Positions 1-5,781 of a stretch of 6,307 nucleotides of DNA are shown in pieces (the first letter of the stretch is position 1; every line of letters begins with the position of its first letter). Source of the DNA: Bacillota bacterium (lineage in GTDB: Bacteria > Bacillota > Clostridia > Lachnospirales > Lachnospiraceae); assembly GCA_023435505.1 (NCBI GenBank), contig JAEYRR010000147.1:1-6307 (forward strand). Reading direction: 5' to 3'. Under the pieces are notes generated by a model, which ran no database searches, was not told where the DNA came from, and saw only the letters and a list, made by a program, of their open reading frames with translations. The translations under genes and the position numbers were made by a program.

Positions 1-341
1 TCATCATCAAAACCATCCATATCAAATGCCTGACTTAGATAGGTGATTTTCTGATTGTTCTTCGCTAATAGGGCTTGCACCTCATACTCATTACCAAGTC
101 CCCAGTTACCTACCTTACCATCCTGCGCCGCTTTTACAACAATCTCTGCACTTGTCATTCCTGTAGTCGGACTAGCTTTTTCCGTTTCTGCAGGGGCAGA
201 TTCCGTTGCCGTTGTAGAGCTGGCAGAAGGTTTAGCACTGGTTATTGATTCCTTCCCTGATGAGCCACAGCCTGTAATACATGTAAGCCCAAAAACCACC
301 AAACTTAATAATGCCACTATTTTTCTTATTTCTTTTCTCAT
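1..341 (-). CDS. ABC transporter substrate-binding lipoprotein, NMT1/THI5-TauA-like (partial, C-terminus off the left edge)
   Basis: This is the first 113 residues of a secreted, membrane-anchored solute-binding protein; the rest lies beyond base 1. Residues 1-25 form a lipoprotein signal: basic start (RKEIRK), hydrophobic core (8-20) and lipobox I-T-G-C with the lipidated cysteine at 25. A Ser/Thr/Ala/Glu-rich flexible linker covers about 26-62. The mature domain begins near 64 and contains GNWGLGNEYEVQALL and a QAFDMDGFDD stretch typical of NMT1/THI5-type binding proteins. It has a strong Shine-Dalgarno AAGGAGG seven bases before the ATG. It lies 47 nt downstream of permease 2 on the same strand, so it is the last visible cistron of the importer operon. 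The family includes taurine, alkanesulfonate, thiamine-precursor and riboflavin binders. The ligand-binding residues are mostly outside the window, so the substrate cannot be read here. Lipoprotein SBP is confident; the exact ligand is not. Confidence 0.88.
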   Translation of the reverse strand, partial: MRKEIRKIVALLSLVVFGLTCITGCGSSGKESITSAKPSASSTTATESAPAETEKASPTTGMTSAEIVVKAAQDGKVGNWGLGNEYEVQALLAKNNQKITYLSQAFDMDGFDD

Positions 342-388
342 ATTTATTCCTCCTTAAAATAATTTTCTATATTCAATTAAGTATTTGC

Positions 389-1228
389 TTACGCATGTTT
401 CCTTAATAGAACACTCTGAACTAACATTAAAATTGCATACATGATAATACCGATCAGGCAAGCTACCACGATATAAGCCCATGCTGTAGAATACTGAGCC
501 AGCACAATATTTTCCCTTATCTGTCTTCCTACTCCCACTATATACTCCGCAAAGTATTCACTGACGAGTGCACTGATTACACTGGAAGGTACAGCAACCT
601 TAAGTGCCGTAAAAATATAGGGTACACTATTCGGAATCTGTAATTTATATAGGGTCTTCCACCTTCCCGCTGCCAGGGAACACATCAAATCTTGCGCATA
701 GGGCTTTAGTGTAGTCAATCCACGGAAGGCATTGATACTCATATTTGCCATACAGACAATCATGACAACCAGTATTTTTGCTACCATACTACGTAAATTG
801 GCATCGTTGCTGATATCCTTGGTCCAATTGGTCATCACCGGAGCAAGTGCTACAATAGGAATGGCATTAAAGGCAGCAACTATTGTCACTCCACTACTTC
901 CCCACTTAGGAAAAAGAGCTGCTACAACTGCCAGCAGATATCCTACTAAAGAACCAGCTGCTAACCCTACAATCGAAACGATTACCGTTGCCTTAACATT
1001 CACCAGAATATCACTATAGTTATCACCAATAATTCGCACGATTCTTCCCGGCAAAGGAAGGGTAAAGGTATCTGTGCGCAATAGTTTATGTAAGAGTCCT
1101 GTCTGCCAAGCAATCAGGATGATTACCCCAAATATCAGCGGCAATGCAACACTTTCAATGGCAAGAACCTTCTTGTTTTCCTGCATTCTACGCCATAATC
1201 TTTTCTTTCTCTTTATTTTCTGAGTCAT
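389..1228 (-). CDS. ABC transporter permease 2 (BPD_transp_1; TauC/SsuC-like)
   Basis: This is a 279-residue integral membrane subunit that should pair with permease 1 to form the import channel. It has a very basic N-terminus (TQKIKRKKRLWRR), a first membrane helix at about 26-45, a run of helices from about 80 to 270, and an EAA-type coupling segment at about 177-204 (AQDLMCSLAAGRW...IPNSVPY) that docks on the ATPase. The start is ATG at 1228. An in-frame GTG at 1237 would add three residues but its first G is the last base of the AGGAGG ribosome site at 1237-1242, while the ATG has an 8-nt spacer. The ATG also overlaps the permease 1 stop as ATGA, indicating translational coupling. A polar stretch around 134-148 (TNWTKDISNDANLRS) is longer than the equivalent loop in permease 1. 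Family assignment is firm; substrate is inferred from neighbours. Confidence 0.92.
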   Translation of the reverse strand: MTQKIKRKKRLWRRMQENKKVLAIESVALPLIFGVIILIAWQTGLLHKLLRTDTFTLPLPGRIVRIIGDNYSDILVNVKATVIVSIVGLAAGSLVGYLLAVVAALFPKWGSSGVTIVAAFNAIPIVALAPVMTNWTKDISNDANLRSMVAKILVVMIVCMANMSINAFRGLTTLKPYAQDLMCSLAAGRWKTLYKLQIPNSVPYIFTALKVAVPSSVISALVSEYFAEYIVGVGRQIRENIVLAQYSTAWAYIVVACLIGIIMYAILMLVQSVLLRKHA

Positions 1229-2037
1229 GATTTGCACCTCCTCTTTCTATCCTGAGGTGTACAAAGCTTTTCTATAACACCCATAAGTCTTGAACTAAGT
1301 ATGCCAACTAGTGCACTAAAAAATATAATAATCCAGAATACATAGATGGACATGGCATGCTTCTGTGACTGGGATAACATACAACCTAATCCTCCGTCAC
1401 CCTGCAAGGTATCTACAAGAATTGAAGCTGTGATTGCCATCGGCGCCGAAATCTTAAGTCCTGTAAAGAAATACGGAATCGAATACGGTATCAACACTTT
1501 TCGATATATCATGCTTTTATTTGCTGCATAGGAATACATCAATTCATATTTTTCTCTCTCCACGGCATTAAAGCCAGCTAACGTATTGGTTGCTACTGGG
1601 TAGAAGGTAAGGATTGCAGCAATGATGATTCTACTAGCATTAATATCACCGGTAATCGCCAGAATAATGGGCGCCATACCCAAAATCGGAACCATCTGGA
1701 TGAGCATCAGATAAGGGAATATAACCTTTTCAGTCACCTTAGAGATTTTTAGAATCAGCGCGACACCAAAGCCCAACACGATTCCTAATATAAACCCATA
1801 CAGTGCTCGGAGAAGGGTTTTTCCTGCACTGGTTAATACCACCATCAAAGCAGTCTGTCCATTGGCTACCGGTTTGTCACTAAAAATCATTCCTATGATT
1901 TGATACAGATGAGGCAACACATTTTCCGGTGTTCTTTTGCTTTCCTCTATGGCTGTGGCACCGATTTCCCATATTATTATTAAGCCAAGAATCCAAACAA
2001 GCATGGTTACCCATGCGGGAATTTTTCTTTTCCTCAT
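1225..2037 (-). CDS. ABC transporter permease 1 (BPD_transp_1; TauC/SsuC-like)
   Basis: This 270-residue permease is paralogous to the next gene in organisation. A short basic N-terminus (MRKRKIPAW) is followed by a hydrophobic helix at about 10-30, a periplasm-facing segment to about 65, and membrane helices at about 75-97, 105-128, 135-155, 195-210 and 232-255. The cytoplasmic EAA-type loop at about 160-190 (EREKYELMYSYAANKSMIYRKVLIP) contacts the ATPase; the usual central glycine is replaced (AAN). The chosen start is ATG at 2037: AAGGAGG at 2044-2050 is six bases upstream. The in-frame GTG at 2043 directly abuts that site and cannot be the start. The ATG overlaps the ATPase stop codon as ATGA. 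TauC/SsuC importers usually use one permease twice; two distinct permeases here imply a heterodimeric channel. Known family, unknown substrate. Confidence 0.92.
   Translation of the reverse strand: MRKRKIPAWVTMLVWILGLIIIWEIGATAIEESKRTPENVLPHLYQIIGMIFSDKPVANGQTALMVVLTSAGKTLLRALYGFILGIVLGFGVALILKISKVTEKVIFPYLMLIQMVPILGMAPIILAITGDINASRIIIAAILTFYPVATNTLAGFNAVEREKYELMYSYAANKSMIYRKVLIPYSIPYFFTGLKISAPMAITASILVDTLQGDGGLGCMLSQSQKHAMSIYVFWIIIFFSALVGILSSRLMGVIEKLCTPQDRKRRCKS
1237..1242 (-). promoter_or_regulatory. Ribosome-binding site of permease 2 (decides start)
   Basis: AGGAGG on the minus strand lies eight bases before ATG 1228. It overlaps the alternative upstream GTG start at 1237, which rules that start out. 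Confidence 0.85.
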
Positions 2038-2843
2038 AAGCACCCTCCTTCGAAGCTATCACGGACTTTTTTTACCAACTGCGTAAATTCCATTGTTTCT
2101 TTTACCTCTATAGTCCTTGGTCTCGGTAAGTTGATATCTACGATGGCGGATAGTCTACCTGGATGAGGGGAAAGCACACAGACCCGATCAGACAAAAACA
2201 CCGCCTCTGATATGTTATGAGTAACAAATAGTATCGTCTTATTTGTCTGCCTCCAGATTTTAAGTAAATCTTCATGGAGCTTTTCTTTTGTAAACTCATC
2301 TAAGGCAGAAAATGGTTCATCCATGAGTAAAATCTCAGGACGGATTGACAATGCTCTTGCAATATTTACTCTCTGCTGCATACCTCCACTTAACTGCTTT
2401 GGATAATGCTTTGCGAAATTGCTTAATCCCACCATCTCTAGCATCTCTTCTGCACGTTGACGTCTTTCTGCTTTTGGAAAATGAAGGGTCTCCAGTGGAA
2501 GTTCAATATTCTGTTGCACTGTTCTCCAGTCAAAGAGTACTGCACTCTGAAAAACAATTCCAAACTTACGTTGAAGTCTGATTTCCTTTGGTGTCATTCC
2601 CCCAATTCTGACTTCGCCGTCTGTAGGTTCCAGAAGATCGGCTACAATGCGAAGTAAAGTGGTCTTTCCACAACCAGATGGACCAAGCAGCGAAATAAAT
2701 TCTCCTTTAAAAATATCCAAGTTGACATTAGAGAGGGCTGTTATATCATTCCCACTGTTATCCTTAAATGTCATTGATACCTCTTTCATCTTAATCTCGA
2801 TATCTGATTTATTCTTTTTGCTTTTTTCAATCACTTCACTCAT
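2034..2843 (-). CDS. ABC transporter ATP-binding protein (TauB/SsuB/nitrate-sulfonate class)
   Basis: This is the 269-residue ATPase that powers the importer, bound to the inner face of the membrane. All ABC motifs are intact: Walker A GPSGCGKT (54-61), Q-loop Q99, signature LSGGMQQR (151-158), Walker B ILLMDEP (171-177), D-loop SALD (179-182) and H-loop H209 (VTHN). Length and the sequence after Walker B (FSALDEFTKEKL) fit the TauB/SsuB group, without a long C-terminal regulatory domain. The start is ATG 2843 with AGGAGG six bases upstream (2850-2855). An in-frame ATG at 2897 would add 18 residues (NHHPLSVFLYSLHRRFS) but has no properly spaced ribosome site and lies inside a terminator-like hairpin. 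It is the first gene of the importer operon, preceded by its own promoter, and its stop overlaps the permease 1 start. Function is certain at family level only. Confidence 0.95.
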   Translation of the reverse strand: MSEVIEKSKKNKSDIEIKMKEVSMTFKDNSGNDITALSNVNLDIFKGEFISLLGPSGCGKTTLLRIVADLLEPTDGEVRIGGMTPKEIRLQRKFGIVFQSAVLFDWRTVQQNIELPLETLHFPKAERRQRAEEMLEMVGLSNFAKHYPKQLSGGMQQRVNIARALSIRPEILLMDEPFSALDEFTKEKLHEDLLKIWRQTNKTILFVTHNISEAVFLSDRVCVLSPHPGRLSAIVDINLPRPRTIEVKETMEFTQLVKKVRDSFEGGCL

Positions 2844-2849
2844 ACTGAA

Positions 2850-2855
2850 CCTCCT
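2850..2855 (-). promoter_or_regulatory. Ribosome-binding site of the ATPase gene (decides start)
   Basis: AGGAGG on the minus strand with a six-base spacer to ATG 2843 selects this start over the in-frame ATG at 2897. Confidence 0.85.
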
Positions 2856-2868
2856 ATGCAATGAATAT

Positions 2869-2914
2869 AAAAAAACAGACAACGGATGATGATTCATAGC
2901 TCCGTTGCCTGTTT
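2869..2914 (-). terminator. Terminator-like hairpin in the importer leader
   Basis: On the minus strand, a 14-bp stem (2901-2914 with 2873-2886, one G-T wobble) encloses a 14-nt loop. The A-tract at 2869-2875 is read as a run of seven U, four of them immediately after the stem, so this has the form of an intrinsic terminator. It lies after the aminotransferase-dehydrogenase operon and can end that transcript. It also lies downstream of the promoter at 2933-2961 and upstream of the ATPase ribosome site, so transcripts of the importer must pass through it. It could therefore act as an attenuator or, if terminator activity is weak, as a 5' stabilising hairpin. Structure is seen; role is inferred. 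Confidence 0.8.
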
Positions 2915-2932
2915 CTCATAATTATGTTGCTA

Positions 2933-2961
2933 AGTATATCTATTCCCTTAATTCTTTTCAA
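2933..2961 (-). promoter_or_regulatory. Predicted sigma-A promoter of the ABC importer operon
   Basis: On the minus strand, -35 TTGAAA (2956-2961) and -10 TATACT (2933-2938) are separated by 17 bases; each box differs from consensus at one position. Transcription would start near 2926, giving a leader of about 83 nt before the ATPase ATG. Operator-like copies lie immediately upstream, one touching the -35 box. Found by eye, without a start-site map. Confidence 0.65.
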
Positions 2962-2975
2962 CGCACCACAGCACA
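2962..2975. promoter_or_regulatory. Operator-like element, copy A (degenerate)
   Basis: On the minus strand this reads TGTGCTGTGGTGCG. It matches copy C at 11 of 14 bases, including an intact left half with the shared TTTGTGCTGTRG core; the right half is degraded. It directly abuts the importer -35 box, centred near -42, a classic position for an activator that touches RNA polymerase. Its centre is 22 bp from copy B, about two helical turns, so both would face the same side of the DNA. Confidence 0.55.
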
Positions 2976-2991
2976 AAGTTTTTTGTGCTGT
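2968..2991. repeat. Inverted repeat formed by operator copies A and B
   Basis: A perfect 10-bp inverted repeat (2968-2977 with 2982-2991) with a 4-nt spacer arises because the cores of copies A and B face each other. It lies just after the dehydrogenase stop codon, so the same bases would form a stable hairpin in the 3' end of that transcript. No T-run follows on the minus strand, so it is not a standard terminator. Confidence 0.7.
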
Positions 2992-2997
2992 AGCACA
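2984..2997. promoter_or_regulatory. Operator-like palindrome, copy B
   Basis: TGTGCTGTAGCACA is a perfect 5-bp inverted repeat with a 4-bp centre. It matches copy C (read on the opposite strand) at 13 of 14 bases. It is separated from the importer -35 box by exactly 22 bases, centred near -64. It begins nine bases after the dehydrogenase stop codon. Confidence 0.7.
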
Positions 2998-3005
2998 TTC
3001 TTTGA

Positions 3006-4166
3006 TTAGTCCAAAAGACCATAGACTTTTTTATAAATTCTGATGCAGTCTTCCTTCGTCACAGTCTTTCTTGTATTGGCGGGACTTCCAGATGCAATTG
3101 CATCCTCTGCCATCTTTTCTATTACTTTGTAATACTCATTCTTATATATTTTATAATTCTGTAGGGATGGTACGTGACACTTCTCACACAGTTTCTTAAC
3201 CTGAACCAAAAACTTCTCTGCCGCCTCCTGCTCTGTATCTTGCTCAGAGGTTGCTCCAATGGCTCGGCCAAGGGTTGCGAACCTTTCTAAGGCACCATCT
3301 AAAGCAAACTCCATACAGTCCTTTAACAGAATCGCATTGGACATTCCATGTGGTACATGAAATAAAGCGCCTATAGGACGGCTCATTCCGTGTACAATGG
3401 TAACACTGGAATTATTGATACAGATTCCGGCTTCCAGAGCAGCCAAAGCCATCTGCTCTCTTGCTAATGCATCATAACCATTGTGATACACCAAAGGAAG
3501 GTACTTCATGATTCTCTTTACCGCTGAGACCGCCAGAGTATCCGTTAAGTCAAATGCTTTTTTTGATGTATATGCTTCTACGGCATGGGTCAATGCGTCA
3601 AGTCCTGTTGAAATTGTGACTGATTTTGGCATATCCATGGAAAAATCATAATCCACAACTGCAATAGTTGGTATTAGACAATCTCCCTTTAAAAGCATCT
3701 TGATTCCCTGTTTACTATCTGTAATAATAGAAAACTTGGTAGCCTCTGAACCAGTTCCGGCCGTTGTAGGAATCGCCACGATAGGAGGCAAATTCCCCTT
3801 CATCTCTCTTCCCATATAGTCGGCAAGTTCTCCTTGAAACACCGACATAGCTGCAATTGCTTTTGCAGCATCTAGGGGACTTCCACCACCGATTCCAATC
3901 ACAAATTGGCAACGATCCTTCTCATAAATTCCAAGGCCTTCTTCAATCATAGTATCCGTTGGTTCCCCTGTAATCCCATCAAAAACGGAATACTCTACTT
4001 CTTCTCTAACTAGATACTCCACTAGCTTTTCATACATCGGAGACTTACCTACACGCTTTCCTGTGACAATAAGAGCTTTCTTCCCACAGGTTGCTATTGT
4101 AGAGGCCGCTTCTTCCAGAGCATTTTTTCCTACAAAAATGTACTTTGGTATCGTATAATACGCCAT
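3006..4166 (-). CDS. Iron-dependent (group III) alcohol dehydrogenase, candidate sulfoacetaldehyde reductase
   Basis: This is a 386-residue cytoplasmic NAD(P)-dependent dehydrogenase of the Fe-ADH family, of normal family length. The nucleotide-binding GIGGGSPLDAAK motif is at 91-102 and PTTAGTGSEAT at 133-143. The metal ligands are all present: D190 and H194 (GLDALTHAVEAY), H259 (VHGMSRPIG) and H273 (HVPHG). The C-terminal SGSPANTRK-T motif at 359-369 is also typical. The start is ATG 4166, with a GGGAG site six bases upstream; an ATG at 4208 would overlap the aminotransferase gene and has no ribosome site. It follows the aminotransferase by 22 nt in one operon, so it probably reduces the aldehyde made there. 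In gut anaerobes such a pair (for example SarD/TauF-type enzymes) makes isethionate from taurine. Reduction of succinate or malonate semialdehyde, or another aldehyde, is an alternative. Family firm, substrate moderate. Confidence 0.94.
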   Translation of the reverse strand: MAYYTIPKYIFVGKNALEEAASTIATCGKKALIVTGKRVGKSPMYEKLVEYLVREEVEYSVFDGITGEPTDTMIEEGLGIYEKDRCQFVIGIGGGSPLDAAKAIAAMSVFQGELADYMGREMKGNLPPIVAIPTTAGTGSEATKFSIITDSKQGIKMLLKGDCLIPTIAVVDYDFSMDMPKSVTISTGLDALTHAVEAYTSKKAFDLTDTLAVSAVKRIMKYLPLVYHNGYDALAREQMALAALEAGICINNSSVTIVHGMSRPIGALFHVPHGMSNAILLKDCMEFALDGALERFATLGRAIGATSEQDTEQEAAEKFLVQVKKLCEKCHVPSLQNYKIYKNEYYKVIEKMAEDAIASGSPANTRKTVTKEDCIRIYKKVYGLLD

Positions 4167-4188
4167 CCTATTCTCCCCCTTCTGCTCT

Positions 4189-5526
4189 CTATATAGTTTC
4201 TCTACCATGTTGTTGATCGACTATGGATAATACCTCATCTAACTTTTCCATCTCCTCTAGTAATTGTTGTATCGTAATAATTAGAGGTGGACATACAAAG
4301 ATCATGTTTTCATGGGAGTAGGTCATGAATCTACGCTTTTTTAGTAGGCCAATAATCCCATCCATAATTCCTTCCTTATCCTGGCCGTAAGGAACCAACG
4401 CTTCTTTGGTTTTTTTGTCCTTAACCAGTTCCACGCAAGAAAACAATCCAATATATCTGACATCTCCTACACAGGAATGTTTCTCCTTTAACTCCTCCAG
4501 TTTATCTGCTAACACCTTCCCTACCTTATTTACATTCTCAAGAATGTTTGCTTTACTATAGTAATTGACACATGCTACTCCTGCAGCACAGGCTAGAGGA
4601 TGCCCACTATAGGTTAGACCACAAGAAAGAAAATTATTGTCAAAATAAGCTGCTATATCCTTAGTTACTGCAACTCCTCCAAGCTGGACATAACCACAGG
4701 TGACGCCCTTTGCAAAAGTCACCATATCTGGTACTACATCAAAATTCTCAAAAGCAAACATCTTTCCAGTTCTGCCCCATCCACTCATTACTTCGTCGCA
4801 AATCATGACAATTCCAAATTCATCACAGATTTCTCGTACCCCAGGTAAATATCCCTTAGGTGGAAGAATGATGCCGTTTGATCCAGTAACTGTTTCCAGG
4901 ACAATTGCTGCTACGCTATCGGACCCTTCATAAAGTATCTGCTCTTTTAATTTCAAGAGGTAATATCTTGTGGCCTCTTCTTCTGAATCAAAGGTAATTG
5001 GTTCACGGTATATGTACGGATCAAAGAACTTAACAAACCCTGGAATCCCTGGTTCTAGGGGATATCTTCTAGGCTCACCGGTCAGATTACCAGCACCAAA
5101 AGAGGATCCATGATAGCTTCTATACCTGCTGAATACTTTTTTTCTGCCGGTTACCATACGTGCCATCTTTATTGCATTTTCGTTAGCATCCGCCCCTGCA
5201 TTAGTAAAGAATATCTTTCCAAAGGTATCTGGAAGTAAATGAATGATCATCTCTGCCAGCACTGATCTGGATTCAACTGCATAGGAGGGACTCATATAAC
5301 AAAAAATATCCACCTGTTCCTTTATGGCTTCCGCAATGTCTGTATTACCAAATCCCAGATTTAAATTAACCAATTGGGATGACATATCAGCATAACGATT
5401 ATCTTCATAATCATAAAGATATATTCCTTCAGCCCTCTTTACTGAAATAGGATTCAGGTTTCCTTGTTTGCTCCACGACTGAAGCACATAATTCTTTTGA
5501 TTATTTTTAACTTGCTCATCATTCAT
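4189..5526 (-). CDS. Class III PLP-dependent aminotransferase, candidate taurine (omega-amino acid) aminotransferase
   Basis: This 445-residue fold-type I enzyme moves an amino group from a primary amine to a keto acid such as 2-oxoglutarate or pyruvate. Class III hallmarks are visible: NAGADANENAIK at 109-120 (phosphate-binding loop, with Asp113 where Glu is commoner), SYHG at 137-140 (ring-stacking Tyr138), CDEVMSGWGRTG at 243-254 with Asp244 for the pyridine nitrogen, AKG with PLP-lysine K273, and GLTYSGHPL at 303-311. The stretches SSQLVNLNLGFGN, NLTGEPRRYP and IPGFVKFFDPYIYRE resemble, from memory, the clade that holds gut taurine:2-oxoglutarate aminotransferases. The start is ATG 5526 with AGAGG seven bases upstream. 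It is first in an operon with the dehydrogenase, behind its own promoter and a regulator palindrome. Alternatives are GABA, beta-alanine or diamine aminotransferase. Class certain; substrate unproven. Confidence 0.94.
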   Translation of the reverse strand: MNDEQVKNNQKNYVLQSWSKQGNLNPISVKRAEGIYLYDYEDNRYADMSSQLVNLNLGFGNTDIAEAIKEQVDIFCYMSPSYAVESRSVLAEMIIHLLPDTFGKIFFTNAGADANENAIKMARMVTGRKKVFSRYRSYHGSSFGAGNLTGEPRRYPLEPGIPGFVKFFDPYIYREPITFDSEEEATRYYLLKLKEQILYEGSDSVAAIVLETVTGSNGIILPPKGYLPGVREICDEFGIVMICDEVMSGWGRTGKMFAFENFDVVPDMVTFAKGVTCGYVQLGGVAVTKDIAAYFDNNFLSCGLTYSGHPLACAAGVACVNYYSKANILENVNKVGKVLADKLEELKEKHSCVGDVRYIGLFSCVELVKDKKTKEALVPYGQDKEGIMDGIIGLLKKRRFMTYSHENMIFVCPPLIITIQQLLEEMEKLDEVLSIVDQQHGRETI

Positions 5527-5597
5527 AACATTACCTCTCTTCTATCTTCGTATTTTCAAGTATTCTACGTTGGCTTAAAACCATTCTCTTATAGCCA

Positions 5598-5625
5598 ATT
5601 ATAATGAATAATCCTATGGCATCAA
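5598..5625 (-). promoter_or_regulatory. Predicted sigma-A promoter of the aminotransferase-dehydrogenase operon
   Basis: On the minus strand, -35 TTGATG (5620-5625) and a perfect -10 TATAAT (5598-5603) are 16 bases apart. The predicted start near 5591 gives a leader of about 65 nt. The -35 box is weak (four of six), which fits a promoter needing an activator; an operator-like palindrome lies 22 bases upstream. Confidence 0.6.
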
Positions 5626-5647
5626 TAAATCTCAGCCTAAAAAAGAC

Positions 5648-5661
5648 TGTGCCACAGCACA
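5648..5661. promoter_or_regulatory. Operator-like palindrome, copy C
   Basis: TGTGCCACAGCACA (minus strand TGTGCTGTGGCACA) is a perfect 5-bp inverted repeat around a 4-bp centre. It lies between the divergent promoters: 22 bases from the aminotransferase -35 box and 32 bases from the regulator -35 box, about one helical turn more. It is the probable binding site of the adjacent PucR-type protein, and could serve both directions. Confidence 0.7.
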
Positions 5662-5693
5662 AAAGTAACTATATTAGATATCGCTTTTCTATC

Positions 5694-5721
5694 TTGACAA
5701 ATCCCTTAAATGTTCTATAAT
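5694..5721 (+). promoter_or_regulatory. Predicted sigma-A promoter of the PucR-type regulator gene
   Basis: Perfect -35 TTGACA (5694-5699) and perfect -10 TATAAT (5716-5721) are separated by 16 bases. The expected start is near 5728, only a few bases before the hairpin at 5731. It is the strongest promoter match in the window. Confidence 0.75.
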
Positions 5722-5730
5722 AACAACAAC

Positions 5731-5764
5731 GGCGAGGATGCATTAAGCATCCTCGCCATTTTTT
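5731..5764 (+). terminator. Terminator-like hairpin in the regulator leader
   Basis: A perfect 11-bp GC-rich stem (5731-5741 with 5747-5757) with a 5-nt loop (ATTAA) is followed by one A and six T. It lies between the promoter and the ribosome site of the regulator. No plus-strand gene lies upstream in the window, so the only obvious transcript it can act on is the regulator's own. There is almost no room upstream for a classic antiterminator. It may limit regulator expression, or be a 5' stabilising hairpin. Confidence 0.8.
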
Positions 5765-5781
5765 ATGAAGGTGGTGTAAGT

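Noticed and set aside
55..357. 100-residue plus-strand open frame
   Set aside because: It is antisense to the start of the substrate-binding lipoprotein gene, which has a clear lipobox and ribosome site; the frame has no ribosome site or recognisable domain.
732..1019. 95-residue plus-strand open frame within permease 2
   Set aside because: It is a shadow of the permease coding sequence on the other strand; its hydrophobic look reflects the antisense of membrane helices.
2345..2889. Three overlapping plus-strand open frames within the ATPase gene
   Set aside because: All are antisense to a fully intact ABC ATPase with every motif in order; none has a credible ribosome site.
4167..4208. Longer dehydrogenase start at 4208
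   Set aside because: It would overlap the aminotransferase gene, lacks a ribosome site and adds residues absent from the family; ATG 4166 has a well-spaced GGGAG.
5570..5598. TTGGCT/AGCCAA inverted repeat in the aminotransferase leader
   Set aside because: Only six paired bases with a 17-nt loop and no T-run; it overlaps the -10 box, so it would be only partly transcribed.
5640..5661. Sigma-54 type promoter (TGGCAC on the minus strand)
   Set aside because: A -24-like TGGCAC is present but no TTGC-type -12 element lies at the right spacing; the bases are explained by the palindrome.
5765..5779. Tiny leader frame M-K-V-V-stop before the regulator
   Set aside because: Four codons overlapping the regulator's own ribosome site, with no ribosome site of its own; likely chance.
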